A DNA stretch of 64,000 nt. Source: an uncultured Oscillospiraceae bacterium. GTDB taxonomy: Bacteria; Bacillota; Clostridia; Oscillospirales; Oscillospiraceae. The stretch covers positions 62,001 to 126,000 of the forward strand of contig CAKUEH010000001.1 of the NCBI GenBank assembly GCA_934646185.1, in the 5' to 3' direction. Every line of letters starts with the position of its first letter. Positions within the stretch are counted from its first letter, which is position 1. Positions 48,591 through 57,189 of this stretch are shown piece by piece. The notes under the pieces are model-generated. The model worked only from the letters and a program-made list of their open reading frames with translations. It was not told the DNA's origin and made no database searches. The translations under genes were made by a program, and so were the position numbers.

Positions 48591-49397
48591 ATGTCAACTT
48601 ATCAACTTGGATTTATCGGAACCGGCAACATGGGCGGCGCGCTGGCGCAGGCTGCGGCAAAAAGCGGCGCGAGCATGCTCCTGTCCAACCGCACGGCGGA
48701 AAAGGCGGAGCGTCTGGCCGCGGAGCTTGGCTGCAAAGCCGGGACGAATCAGGAAATCGCGGAATCCTGCAAATTTATCTTTCTCGGCGTCAAGCCACAG
48801 ATGCTCCCGGCGCTGCTGGATGAGCTGAAAGCGCCGCTTTCAGCTCGGCAGGATCGGTTCATCCTCGTCTCCATGGCGGCGGGCGTTCCGCTCAGGACGA
48901 TCAAAAAAACGCTGGGGCTCCCCTGCCCGGTCGTGCGCATCATGCCGAATCTGCCGGTCGCGCTCGGCAAGGGCGTCGTTCTGATCTCCCCGGACGACAC
49001 CGTCTCGGAAGACGAGTTGACCGAATTGGAAACAGTCCTTCGCCCAGCGGGTCTTCTGATGCGCATGCCGGAGGACAAACTTGACGCCGGCAGCGCCGTC
49101 TCCGGCTGTGGCCCGGCATTTATGTATCTGTTTCTGGATGCGCTGGCAAACGGCGGCGTAAGCTGCGGTCTGCCGTACCCGCAGGCGCTGGCGCTTGCCG
49201 CGCAGACCATGATCGGCACAGCGGAAATGACGCTTGCCTCCGGCAAGCACCCGGGTCAGCTTCAGTCCGAGGTCTGCAGCCCCGGCGGAACGACGATCGC
49301 AGGCGTCCGCGCACTGGAGCAGCGCGGTGTACGCGCCGCCGCCATGGACGCGGTGATCGCTGCTTATGCGCGCACCTGCGAGCTTGCAAAAAAATAA
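48591..49397 (+). CDS. proC: Pyrroline-5-carboxylate reductase
   Basis: A 268-residue Rossmann enzyme making proline from pyrroline-5-carboxylate. N-terminal G-F-I-G-T-G-N-M-G-G-A binds NAD(P)H; P-V-V-R-I-M-P-N-L-P and the C-terminal signature S-P-G-G-T-T-I-A-G-V-R-A-L-E are conserved. Third gene of proBAC, ten bases after proA with AAGGAG before the ATG. The three genes together give a complete route from glutamate to proline. Confidence 0.95.
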   Translation: MSTYQLGFIGTGNMGGALAQAAAKSGASMLLSNRTAEKAERLAAELGCKAGTNQEIAESCKFIFLGVKPQMLPALLDELKAPLSARQDRFILVSMAAGVPLRTIKKTLGLPCPVVRIMPNLPVALGKGVVLISPDDTVSEDELTELETVLRPAGLLMRMPEDKLDAGSAVSGCGPAFMYLFLDALANGGVSCGLPYPQALALAAQTMIGTAEMTLASGKHPGQLQSEVCSPGGTTIAGVRALEQRGVRAAAMDAVIAAYARTCELAKK

Positions 49398-49405
49398 AGC
49401 AGACC

Positions 49406-49437
49406 AAGACCATCGGCCGTGCCGGTGGTCTTCTTTG
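49406..49437 (+). terminator. Terminator after proC
   Basis: AAGACCATCGGC (49406-49417) pairs with GCCGGTGGTCTT (49421-49432), one wobble, followed by CTTTGCG. Confidence 0.6.
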
Positions 49438-49441
49438 CGTA

Positions 49442-49479
49442 AAAAACATCGCAGGCATTCGCTGCGGCGAATGCCTGCG
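49442..49479 (-). terminator. Terminator after the GDPD gene
   Basis: CGCAGGCATTCGC (49450-49462) and GCGAATGCCTGCG (49467-49479) are perfect complements; on the minus strand GATGTTTTTT follows. Confidence 0.85.
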
Positions 49480-49493
49480 GTGAAGAGAACCTT

Positions 49494-50489
49494 TTACTGA
49501 CGCCTGCTCAAAACTCCCGCTGCCCGATCCGGGTAATCCGTGATCAGTGCATCCGCGCCGACGCTGGCAAGGTACGCCATATCTTTTTCGGAATTGACCG
49601 TCCAATACTGGATCGCCAGATCGTGCGCGTGGGCAAAATTGATGACCGTCGTCGTGCCGAGATTGATGCCGAAGCTCGACTCCGCGTCGCCGAACGGCAG
49701 CTGGAGCACGTCATAGGAACAGGTAAAGTCCTTTTTTCCGGTCAATGCGGCAAAATAGAACTGCACGACTTCTTCGGGGCTGGCACTGCGGTGGGTATCC
49801 GGATAGTTTTCCGTGATGTAGTCTGCGACCTCATCGCGGAAGCTGCCGATGATCACATGATCGAGCAGATCCCGTCCTTTCAGCGTCGCGTAAAGACGAT
49901 CCGCCGCGGCCAGCCCGACAGTGCCGCCGTCCTTGATCTCGATGATGTAGCGATAGTCGCCCGCTGCCGTCAGATAATCCAGCACCTCGTCGAGCGACAA
50001 AATCCGCAGCTCGTCCGGCACGTCGCCGCCGTGGAGGTCTGCATACGGTGTTTTACCCGCATCACTGACAAACTGTGCCGCCATGTTCAATTCCTTGAGC
50101 TCCGCCAGCGTTTTATCGCGGACGAGAACGTTTTCCGTCCCGAAAACAAGCGCCGCATCCGACACACGGTCGAGCGTGGAATCGTGCGACAGCACCAGAA
50201 TATCGTCCGCTGTCATATGCAGATCAAACTCGAAGTAATCCACCTGGAAATCCGGATTTTCCACGCAGCCGCGGAACGCCGCCAGCGTCTCCTCCGGAAA
50301 ATCGCCCGCGCCGCTGCGATGCGCCGAAATCGCCGTATCGCCAGTGACAAACGGGTTATCCATATCGTATTGCTTCAGATCCTTTGGATCCGAATGATGA
50401 TAAAACTGCGCGATCCCGACGATCGCAATGACAACGACAATGCAGAGCAGCACAAGCAGGATCCTGCCGATAACCTTCCTGATTTTCAT
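49494..50489 (-). CDS. Membrane-anchored glycerophosphodiester phosphodiesterase
   Basis: A 331-residue GDPD. An N-terminal signal-anchor helix spans about 8-27. The catalytic TIM barrel has the general acid/base and metal residues in S-A-H-R-S-G-A-G-D-F-P-E-E-T, E-F-D-L-H-M-T-A-D-D and V-L-S-H-D-S-T-L-D-R, and ends with the typical I-Q-Y-W-T-V-N-S-E-K-D segment. It hydrolyses glycerophosphodiesters to glycerol 3-phosphate and an alcohol, here probably outside the cell. It starts 36 bases after the aldo/keto reductase stop on the same strand. Confidence 0.9.
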   Translation of the reverse strand: MKIRKVIGRILLVLLCIVVVIAIVGIAQFYHHSDPKDLKQYDMDNPFVTGDTAISAHRSGAGDFPEETLAAFRGCVENPDFQVDYFEFDLHMTADDILVLSHDSTLDRVSDAALVFGTENVLVRDKTLAELKELNMAAQFVSDAGKTPYADLHGGDVPDELRILSLDEVLDYLTAAGDYRYIIEIKDGGTVGLAAADRLYATLKGRDLLDHVIIGSFRDEVADYITENYPDTHRSASPEEVVQFYFAALTGKKDFTCSYDVLQLPFGDAESSFGINLGTTTVINFAHAHDLAIQYWTVNSEKDMAYLASVGADALITDYPDRAAGVLSRRQ

Positions 50490-50525
50490 GATGATTCTCC
50501 TGATTCGATTAAAAATGCAGAAATT

Positions 50526-51671
50526 TCAGCAACCAAAGAGCGCGGCGGTTTTCTGCATCCGCTCCGCGATGGGGACGCCGAAGGGACAGCGCGATTCACA
50601 GGCGCGGCAGCCGATACACGCGGACGCGGTATGCTCCAGCGCTTCATAATGGGAGCGTACCGTGGCGGGCACCTCCGGCTGCATGACAGCAAGATCATAG
50701 AATTTGTTGATCATGGCGATGTCGAGCTGCGCGGCGCAGGGCTTGCAGTGCCCGCAGTAGGTGCATTCTCCGCGGTAGGAGTGAAACGGTGCGTTGGAGA
50801 GCACGGACGCATAGTCCTTTTCGTCATCAGATGCTGTCTCATAGGCCACCGCCTGATCGACCTGTTCTTTGGTGTCGTAGCCGCATAGGATGGCGCTGAC
50901 GGCCGGACGGGTCAGGGCGTAGTGGATGCACTGCACCGGACTCAGGCGTACGCCGAACGGAGAACGCTTTTCGTCGAACAATCTGCCGCCGGCAAAGCCC
51001 TTCATGACCGTGATACCGACGTCGTTTTCCACGCAGATGCGGTACAGCTTCGCGCGGTCGGGATCCGTGCCCTTGAGTCCCGCGTCAAATTCTTCCGCGA
51101 ACATCGTGTCAATGTCCTCGCTCGCGGGCAGCATATCAAACGCCGGATTGATGCTGAAGAGGATCATCTCCACATAGCCGGACTGTGCCGCCTTCATGGC
51201 GACCTTCGGGTTGTGGGAGCTCATGCCGATGTGACGGATCACGCCGCTGTTTTTGAGCTCCATCACATAATCGAGATAGTCCGAGTGCTGGATCTGCTCC
51301 CATTCCTTCTCGGAGTCCACATAGTGGATCATGCCGAGGTCAATATAGTCCGTCTGCAAACGGCGCAGAAGGTCTTCAAACGCGGGGCGGACGTATGTCA
51401 TATCGCGCGTCCGGAAATACTGCTCGTCTTTCCATGTCGAGCCGATATGTCCCTGAATGTACCACTGGCTGCGGTTATCTTTGATGCCTTTGCCGATGAT
51501 GTCTCTCGACTTCGGGTCCGGCATCCAGCAGTCCAAAATATTGATGCCCTGTGCGGACGCGTAGTGAATCAGGTTAACACCATCCTCTTCCGGGTGGCGC
51601 TCCAGCCACTCGCCGCCAAAGCCGACTTCGCTGACCAGCAGCTCTGTTTTGCCCAATCTTCTAAGTTTCAT
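50526..51671 (-). CDS. Aldo/keto reductase with C-terminal 4Fe-4S domain
   Basis: A 381-residue protein with an aldo/keto reductase barrel (about 1-285; F-G-G-E-W at the start, D-Y-I-D-L-G-M-I-H-Y in place of the usual L-x-H-x segment) and a C-terminal ferredoxin-like part with C-x2-C-x2-C-x3-C and later C-I-G-C-R-A-C-E-S-R-C-P. These cluster-bearing reductases are common in Clostridia; substrates are not known. GGGAGG before the ATG. First gene of a two-gene unit with GDPD. Confidence 0.88.
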   Translation of the reverse strand: MKLRRLGKTELLVSEVGFGGEWLERHPEEDGVNLIHYASAQGINILDCWMPDPKSRDIIGKGIKDNRSQWYIQGHIGSTWKDEQYFRTRDMTYVRPAFEDLLRRLQTDYIDLGMIHYVDSEKEWEQIQHSDYLDYVMELKNSGVIRHIGMSSHNPKVAMKAAQSGYVEMILFSINPAFDMLPASEDIDTMFAEEFDAGLKGTDPDRAKLYRICVENDVGITVMKGFAGGRLFDEKRSPFGVRLSPVQCIHYALTRPAVSAILCGYDTKEQVDQAVAYETASDDEKDYASVLSNAPFHSYRGECTYCGHCKPCAAQLDIAMINKFYDLAVMQPEVPATVRSHYEALEHTASACIGCRACESRCPFGVPIAERMQKTAALFGC

Positions 51672-51740
51672 GTTCTTCCTCCCATTGTGTTCTATCTGGT
51701 ACGTTTGCCTTGTCCCCCCGGCGATATCTTGTATGTGTTT

Positions 51741-51769
51741 ATCTTATCATAATTTCGTGCCGGTTACAA
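51741..51769 (-). promoter_or_regulatory. Possible promoter of the aldo/keto reductase gene
   Basis: Read on the minus strand: TTGTAA (51764-51769), 17 bases, TAAGAT (51741-51746). Four of six matches in each box. Confidence 0.4.
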
Positions 51770-51787
51770 TGCGTTGTGAAACGTGCT

Positions 51788-53437
51788 TTATTCGTACAGA
51801 TAGACGCGGGCCTCATACGGACGGGTAACAAAGCTGTTTTCCTCACGGGCGTCATCGTAATTCGTCAGAAGGAGCTTCATGTCGCTGAGTGAGAAGTTAT
51901 ATGGTGCCTGAAAGCGCACGGGCTTGTCGGTAAACGAGCAGATCACCAGCAGCTTCTGCTCCTTTGTTTCGCGGGCATAGACATACAGCTTGTCCGAGCC
52001 CTTGTAATATTCCTGATAGCTGCCGTCGCGGACAACAGGCAGGCGCTTACGCAGGGCAATGGCTTTTTTATAGAAATTCAAAATCGAATCCGGGTCGTTC
52101 TGCGCCTGCTCCACATTGATGCTCTTGTAATTCTCGTTGACATAAAACCATGGCGTACCGGTCGTAAACCCGGCGTTTTCACCGTCTGTCCACTGCACGG
52201 GCGTGCGGGCCGAGTCGCGGGACGCGCGATGATAGAGCGCGAGGCGCTTTTCCTCCGTCCAGTCCTGATGCTGGTTGCGGGTCTGCACGTCCTCGTACAT
52301 GCCGGTGCTTTCCGGATACCAGTTCGTCATGCCGATCTCCTGTCCCTGATAGATGAACGGCGTTCCCTTCAAAAACAGATAGCTGACCGCAAGCATCTTT
52401 CCGCTCTCGACGCGGTACTGTTCGCTGCCGTAACGCGAGATCACGCGCGGATGGTCGTGGTTTTCAAGATACAGCGCGTTCCAGCCGCGTCCATCCAGCT
52501 GCGTCTGCCAGCTTGAAAAGGCTTTGCGCAGGCGTTTCAGGGAGAATTTGCGCGGCATATAGTCCGTAAAGAAGCAGTCGGCACACATGCACTGGAACTG
52601 GATCATCATGTCGATCTCGTTGGTATCCGACTCCTCGATATAATCCAGCGCCCGCTGCGGTGTGACGAGCGGTGCTTCGGCGATGGTCATGCAGTCGTAA
52701 TTTTCCAGCACATCGCGGCGGAATTCCTGCAGATACTCGTGGATGTGCGGGCCGTGGTTGTAAAAGCGGATGCCCTTGAAGACCGGGAACAGATGATCGT
52801 CCGGCAGGCCCTCCTTTTTGGAGATAAACGTGATGACGTCCTCGCGGAAGCCATCGACGCCCAGATCGAGCCAGAATTTGAGGATCTTTTTGACCTCGAT
52901 CCTGACAAGCGGGTTGTCCATGTTGAGATCCGGCTGCTTGACGGCAAACAGGTGCAGATAGTATTCCTGCCGCAGATCGTCCCACTGCCACGCCTTGCCC
53001 TCAAAATGACTGTCCCAGTTGTTCGGAAGTCCGCCGTTCGGCTTTGCGGACCGCCAGATATAATAATCCGTATACGGCTCGATGCGCCGCCGGGATTTCT
53101 GGAACCATTCGTGCTCGTCGCTCGTGTGATTGACGACCAGATCCATGACGAGCTTCATGCCGCGCTGGTGAAGGCCCTCCAGCACGGCCCGGAACGCCTC
53201 CATGCCGCCGTATTCCGGCGCGATGTCCATGTAATCCGAAATATCATAACCGCAGTCCGCACCGGGTGACGGATAGAGCGGCGAGAACCAGACGCCGTCA
53301 ACGCCGAGCTCCTTCAGATAATCCAGCTTTTCCAGTACCCCCCACAGATCGCCGATCCCGTCGCCGTTGCCGTCGCGGAAGCTCCGGGGCCAGATCTGAT
53401 AAAAAACCTTGTCCTTATACCATCTTGTGTGACGCAT
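51788..53437 (-). CDS. GH13 alpha-glucosidase (oligo-1,6-glucosidase group)
   Basis: A 549-residue glycoside hydrolase family 13 enzyme. The start Y-Q-I-W-P-R-S-F-R-D-G-N-G-D-G-I-G-D-L is the alpha-glucosidase signature. Catalytic nucleophile D in V-D-G-F-R-E-D-V, acid/base E in T-I-A-E-A-P, and third Asp in E-N-H-D-H-P-R are present. Val after the nucleophile is typical of alpha-1,6-specific members, so isomalto-oligosaccharides are plausible substrates. No signal peptide: acts on sugars inside the cell. The start at 53437 is used since GGGGAG is spaced for it. Divergent from the GH1-GH36-GPH operon. Confidence 0.9.
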   Translation of the reverse strand: MRHTRWYKDKVFYQIWPRSFRDGNGDGIGDLWGVLEKLDYLKELGVDGVWFSPLYPSPGADCGYDISDYMDIAPEYGGMEAFRAVLEGLHQRGMKLVMDLVVNHTSDEHEWFQKSRRRIEPYTDYYIWRSAKPNGGLPNNWDSHFEGKAWQWDDLRQEYYLHLFAVKQPDLNMDNPLVRIEVKKILKFWLDLGVDGFREDVITFISKKEGLPDDHLFPVFKGIRFYNHGPHIHEYLQEFRRDVLENYDCMTIAEAPLVTPQRALDYIEESDTNEIDMMIQFQCMCADCFFTDYMPRKFSLKRLRKAFSSWQTQLDGRGWNALYLENHDHPRVISRYGSEQYRVESGKMLAVSYLFLKGTPFIYQGQEIGMTNWYPESTGMYEDVQTRNQHQDWTEEKRLALYHRASRDSARTPVQWTDGENAGFTTGTPWFYVNENYKSINVEQAQNDPDSILNFYKKAIALRKRLPVVRDGSYQEYYKGSDKLYVYARETKEQKLLVICSFTDKPVRFQAPYNFSLSDMKLLLTNYDDAREENSFVTRPYEARVYLYE

Positions 53438-53462
53438 ATTCATTTCTCCCCATGCCGTTTGT

Positions 53463-53521
53463 TGGTTTCCATAACAACATTATTATTGTAACATATCACC
53501 GCGATTTCGCTATATGGAAAC
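53463..53521. repeat. Inverted half-sites GGTTTCCATA/TATGGAAACC between GH13 and GH1 genes
   Basis: GGTTTCCATA (53463-53472) and TATGGAAACC (53512-53521) are exact complements separated by 39 bases. They resemble halves of LacI-family operators and flank the likely GH13 promoter region. Confidence 0.5.
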
Positions 53522-53562
53522 CTGAACAGATTTTTATGTCTGCTTTCGTCCAAAATTGACAC

Positions 53563-53591
53563 TTGCGGGAGACTGGAAAAACACATACAAT
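53563..53591 (+). promoter_or_regulatory. Probable promoter of the GH1-GH36-GPH operon
   Basis: TTGCGG (53563-53568), 17 bases, TACAAT (53586-53591), 35 bases before the GH1 start. Confidence 0.5.
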
Positions 53592-53626
53592 AAGAATACG
53601 TATATGTATATGAAGGAGGACACCAC

Positions 53627-54913
53627 ATGCGGCTGCAGTTCCCGGAAGGATTTTTGCTCGGCGTCAGCTCCGCTTCGGCGCAGATTGAAGGAGGCGAAGT
53701 CGGAAGCAGCTGGAACGACTGGTATCATCAGGGCAGGATCAAGGACGGCTCCGACCCGGCAGTGGCTGACGACCACTGGAACCGCTGGCGCGAAGACTGC
53801 GCGCTGATGGCAGGTCTGCATCTGCCCGTCGCCCGCATGGGCGTAGAATGGGCGCGCATCATGCCCGCCCGCGGCGAGGTCGACGAGTCGGCGATCGCAC
53901 ATTACCGCGCGGAGCTCGAATATATGCGTCAGCTCGGCATTCGGCCGCTGCTGACGATCCATCATTTTTCCAATCCCATGTGGTTTGAGCGTTTGGGCGC
54001 GTTTGCGAAGCGGGAAAATCTCGATGATTTTCTGTTCTTCGCCAAGCTCTGCGTTGACCGCTTCGGCGATCTGGTCGGCGACTGGATCACCATCAACGAG
54101 CCGAATGTCTACGCCACCAACGGCTATTTCTTCGGCGACTGGCCCCCGGGACACAAGAGCTTCTCCGAGACGTTCACCGTACTGGAAAACATGGCCTACT
54201 GCCATATCCGCTGCTACCAGATGCTCCACGAGACGCGCGAGGCTATGGGCTATTCCGACACCATGGTCGGCTTTGCGAACCATCTGCGCGTATTTGAACC
54301 GGAAGACCCGAAGAATCCCGTACAGTCCGCCACAGCCAAAGCCGTAGAGTGGCTGTTTCAGGGTGCGATCACGCAGGCCATGTCCACAGGCGTCTTCCGT
54401 CTGCCGCTGCGAAATCACTGGAAGCTCCCGAAAGGCGAATACTGCGATTTCCACGGCGTCAACTATTACACGCGCTCGACCGTCACAGGCTTTGCAGACG
54501 GCGTGCGGAAAAACAGCCCGCGCAACGACCTCGGCTGGGAGATCTGTCCCGACGGTCTTCCGCTTGTCGCACAGAAGCTGGAAAAGCTGCTTGCCCGGCC
54601 CATCTGGGTCACGGAAAACGGCACCTGCGACAATCAGGACAGCTTCCGCGCCCGGTATATTTACGAACATCTGAAAGCCATGCTCCGCTCCGGCCTGCCG
54701 TTTGAGCGGTATTATCACTGGTGCTTCTGCGACAATTTTGAATGGCTTGAGGGGGAAAGCGCGCGCTTCGGCCTCATCAACGTCGATTACGCCACGCAGA
54801 CGCGCACGATCAAGCGCTCCGGCGAGTTCTACGCCGATATGATCCGCAACGGAGGCGTAACGGACGAGGCTTACGACGCGTATGTCAGAGGGGAGGTCTA
54901 CCGCATCGAATGA
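53627..54913 (+). CDS. GH1 beta-glucosidase/glycosidase
   Basis: A 428-residue glycoside hydrolase family 1 enzyme, slightly short for the family (usual 440-480). The N-terminal F-P-E-G-F-L-L-G-V-S-S-A-S-A-Q-I-E-G is the family signature. Acid/base E158 lies in T-I-N-E-P and nucleophile E330 in V-T-E-N-G. No signal peptide and no phospho-sugar signature (Ser-Lys-Tyr loop) is obvious, so a non-phosphorylated beta-glucoside or beta-galactoside is likely. AAGGAGG precedes the ATG. Overlaps the next gene by four bases. Confidence 0.92.
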   Translation: MRLQFPEGFLLGVSSASAQIEGGEVGSSWNDWYHQGRIKDGSDPAVADDHWNRWREDCALMAGLHLPVARMGVEWARIMPARGEVDESAIAHYRAELEYMRQLGIRPLLTIHHFSNPMWFERLGAFAKRENLDDFLFFAKLCVDRFGDLVGDWITINEPNVYATNGYFFGDWPPGHKSFSETFTVLENMAYCHIRCYQMLHETREAMGYSDTMVGFANHLRVFEPEDPKNPVQSATAKAVEWLFQGAITQAMSTGVFRLPLRNHWKLPKGEYCDFHGVNYYTRSTVTGFADGVRKNSPRNDLGWEICPDGLPLVAQKLEKLLARPIWVTENGTCDNQDSFRARYIYEHLKAMLRSGLPFERYYHWCFCDNFEWLEGESARFGLINVDYATQTRTIKRSGEFYADMIRNGGVTDEAYDAYVRGEVYRIE

Positions 54914-57189
54914 TCACGGTCAAACACGGCGTATTTCATCTGCAGAACGAAAAAAGCTCCTACCTGTTCCGCGTTCGGGACGGGTTTCTGGAGCATCTGC
55001 ACTTCGGTGCGCGCGTCAGTGCGTCTGACGCGGACGCACTTGCCGTCCGGCCCGGCTGCGGCTGGGGAGACAGCACGCTTTACCGGGAAGGCTCCAACGC
55101 CAACTGCCTGGATATTTTCCCGCTTGAATGGAGCGGCAGCGGACGGGGCGATTATCGCGAAAGCACGATAGAGCTTGCACAGAACGGACAGCCGGTCTCC
55201 ACGGATTTCCGGTATATCGGCTGTGAGGCGCCGAAGGCTCCCCTGCCCTCCGCGCTTCCGGCCTCGCGCGGGCAGACGGTCCTTGCCGTCTATCTGGAAG
55301 ACAAAGCGGCAAAGCTCCGGCTGACGCTCCTGTACGGCGTTCTGCCGACGGTCTTCACGCGCAGGGCCATTCTGGAAAACTGCGGCGACGCGCCGGTTTC
55401 CATCCGGAAGCTCATGAGCAGCTGCGCGGACCTTCCGGGCGACTGGGCGCTGCACACCTTCTCCGGCGGCTGGATCGCGGAGATGCAGCACACCGAGACG
55501 CCCGTTACCATGGCGCGAGCCTGCCTGGAGAGCACGACCGGCGCGTCGTCCAGCCGCGCGAACCCCGGCTTTCTGCTTGCCGCGCCAGACGCGACGGAGA
55601 CGGACGGAGCGGTCTGCGGCTTCAACCTGCTCTATTCCGGCAGCCATTATCTGAGCGCGCAGAAAAGCCTGCAGGGCCTCACGCGCGTGATTCACGGCAT
55701 CTCCCCCGCGAATTTCGACTGGGAGCTTGCGCCCGGAGCGTGTTTTGAGACGCCGGAGGCCGTTATGGCGTGGTCTGATCACGGATTCGGCGGTGTAACG
55801 GACTGCTTTGGCCGCTATGTGAACGAATCGCTCATTCCGCCATACTGGAAAAACCGGCCCCGCCCCATCGTCTACAACAGCTGGGAGGGCTGCATGTTCG
55901 ATTTTACGGAGGCAAAGCTCCTGCGGCTCGGCAGGCTTGCAAAGCAGCTGGGCTGCGAGCTGTTCGTGCTGGACGACGGCTGGTTCGGAACGCGCGACAG
56001 CGATACCAGCAGCCTCGGCGATTACTATGTAAACGCCAAAAAACTCCCGAACGGCCTGAAGGGTCTCGGCGAGAAGCTGAACGCCATAGGACTGCAATTC
56101 GGCCTCTGGTTCGAGCCGGAATCCGTCAGCCCGGATTCGGAGCTGTACCGTGCGCACCCGGACTGGGCGCTGCATGATGGACTCGGCCGTGAGGATCTTC
56201 TGGGCCGTCACCAGCTGCTGCTCGATCTTACAAAGCCGGAGGTACGGGACTATATCGTCGAGAGCGTCGGCGGCATCCTTGATTCCGCGCCCATTTCCTA
56301 TGTCAAGTGGGACATGAACCGCCACTCCTGCGCGCTGGGCGCAAAGCAGCATGCGTTTGTCCTCGGACTATACGATGTGCTGCGCCGCATTTTTGAGCCG
56401 CGGCCCGAAATTCTGCTCGAGAGCTGCTCGTCCGGCGGGAACCGGTTCGACTGCGGGATGCTCTTTTTCTCGCCGCAGATCTGGTGTTCGGACAATACCG
56501 ATCCTGTCGAGCGCCTGCGTATCCAGCAGAGCCTCAGCTATCTCTATCCGCCCTCGACCTTCGGCGCGCACGTGTCGGCGAGCCCGCACGCACAGACGCT
56601 GCGCGCGACGCCGCTTTCCACGCGCGGAAACGTCAGTCTGTTCGGCTGCCTCGGCTACGAACTGGATCTGGCGGAGCTGCTGCCGGTCGAACAGGCGGAG
56701 ATCCGGGCGCAGATCGAGTTTTACAAGGCGCACCGCAGCACGCTACAGTATGGCCGCTTTACAAGAAGCCGTACAGACGGCGGCGGAGTGGTCTGGCAGG
56801 CGCAGACAAGAGAGGAAACGGTCGCGGGCGTGTTCCACGGCGTGCAGAACGCCGCGCCGGGCTATGAGCGCCTGCGCGTGACAGGTCTGGATGCGGACAA
56901 ACGCTACCGGCTCGAAAGCCGGCCGCAGCTGCTGCGCGTCGGCGATTTCGGTTCGCTTCTGCGCCATGTGCTGCCCGTAAAGCTGAACCCGAACGGACTT
57001 GCCGTGCAGACGGCAGACAGCTATTACAAGATGTACGACGGCCAGCAGGCCGTCACGGCCTCCGGCGCGGCCTATGGCGCCGGGATCATGCTCGCGCCGC
57101 GCTTCGCCGGAACCGGCTATGACGCGGACGGGCGCATGCAGAGCGACTTCGGTTCCAACGTTTATTTCATCCGGGAGGTGCAGTCATGA
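54910..57189 (+). CDS. GH36 alpha-galactosidase
   Basis: A 759-residue family 36 enzyme of the bacterial tetrameric type. The N-terminal beta-sandwich spans about 1-300. The barrel carries V-L-D-D-G-W-F-G, nucleophile D468 in Y-V-K-W-D-M-N-R, S-C-S-S-G-G-N-R-F-D, and the acid/base Asp in W-C-S-D-N-T-D (D528, assigned by the 60-residue distance from the nucleophile). A C-terminal beta domain ends the protein. Intracellular. Together with GH1 and the GPH transporter it suggests uptake and breakdown of plant galactosides. Overlaps both neighbours by four bases. Confidence 0.93.
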   Translation: MITVKHGVFHLQNEKSSYLFRVRDGFLEHLHFGARVSASDADALAVRPGCGWGDSTLYREGSNANCLDIFPLEWSGSGRGDYRESTIELAQNGQPVSTDFRYIGCEAPKAPLPSALPASRGQTVLAVYLEDKAAKLRLTLLYGVLPTVFTRRAILENCGDAPVSIRKLMSSCADLPGDWALHTFSGGWIAEMQHTETPVTMARACLESTTGASSSRANPGFLLAAPDATETDGAVCGFNLLYSGSHYLSAQKSLQGLTRVIHGISPANFDWELAPGACFETPEAVMAWSDHGFGGVTDCFGRYVNESLIPPYWKNRPRPIVYNSWEGCMFDFTEAKLLRLGRLAKQLGCELFVLDDGWFGTRDSDTSSLGDYYVNAKKLPNGLKGLGEKLNAIGLQFGLWFEPESVSPDSELYRAHPDWALHDGLGREDLLGRHQLLLDLTKPEVRDYIVESVGGILDSAPISYVKWDMNRHSCALGAKQHAFVLGLYDVLRRIFEPRPEILLESCSSGGNRFDCGMLFFSPQIWCSDNTDPVERLRIQQSLSYLYPPSTFGAHVSASPHAQTLRATPLSTRGNVSLFGCLGYELDLAELLPVEQAEIRAQIEFYKAHRSTLQYGRFTRSRTDGGGVVWQAQTREETVAGVFHGVQNAAPGYERLRVTGLDADKRYRLESRPQLLRVGDFGSLLRHVLPVKLNPNGLAVQTADSYYKMYDGQQAVTASGAAYGAGIMLAPRFAGTGYDADGRMQSDFGSNVYFIREVQS

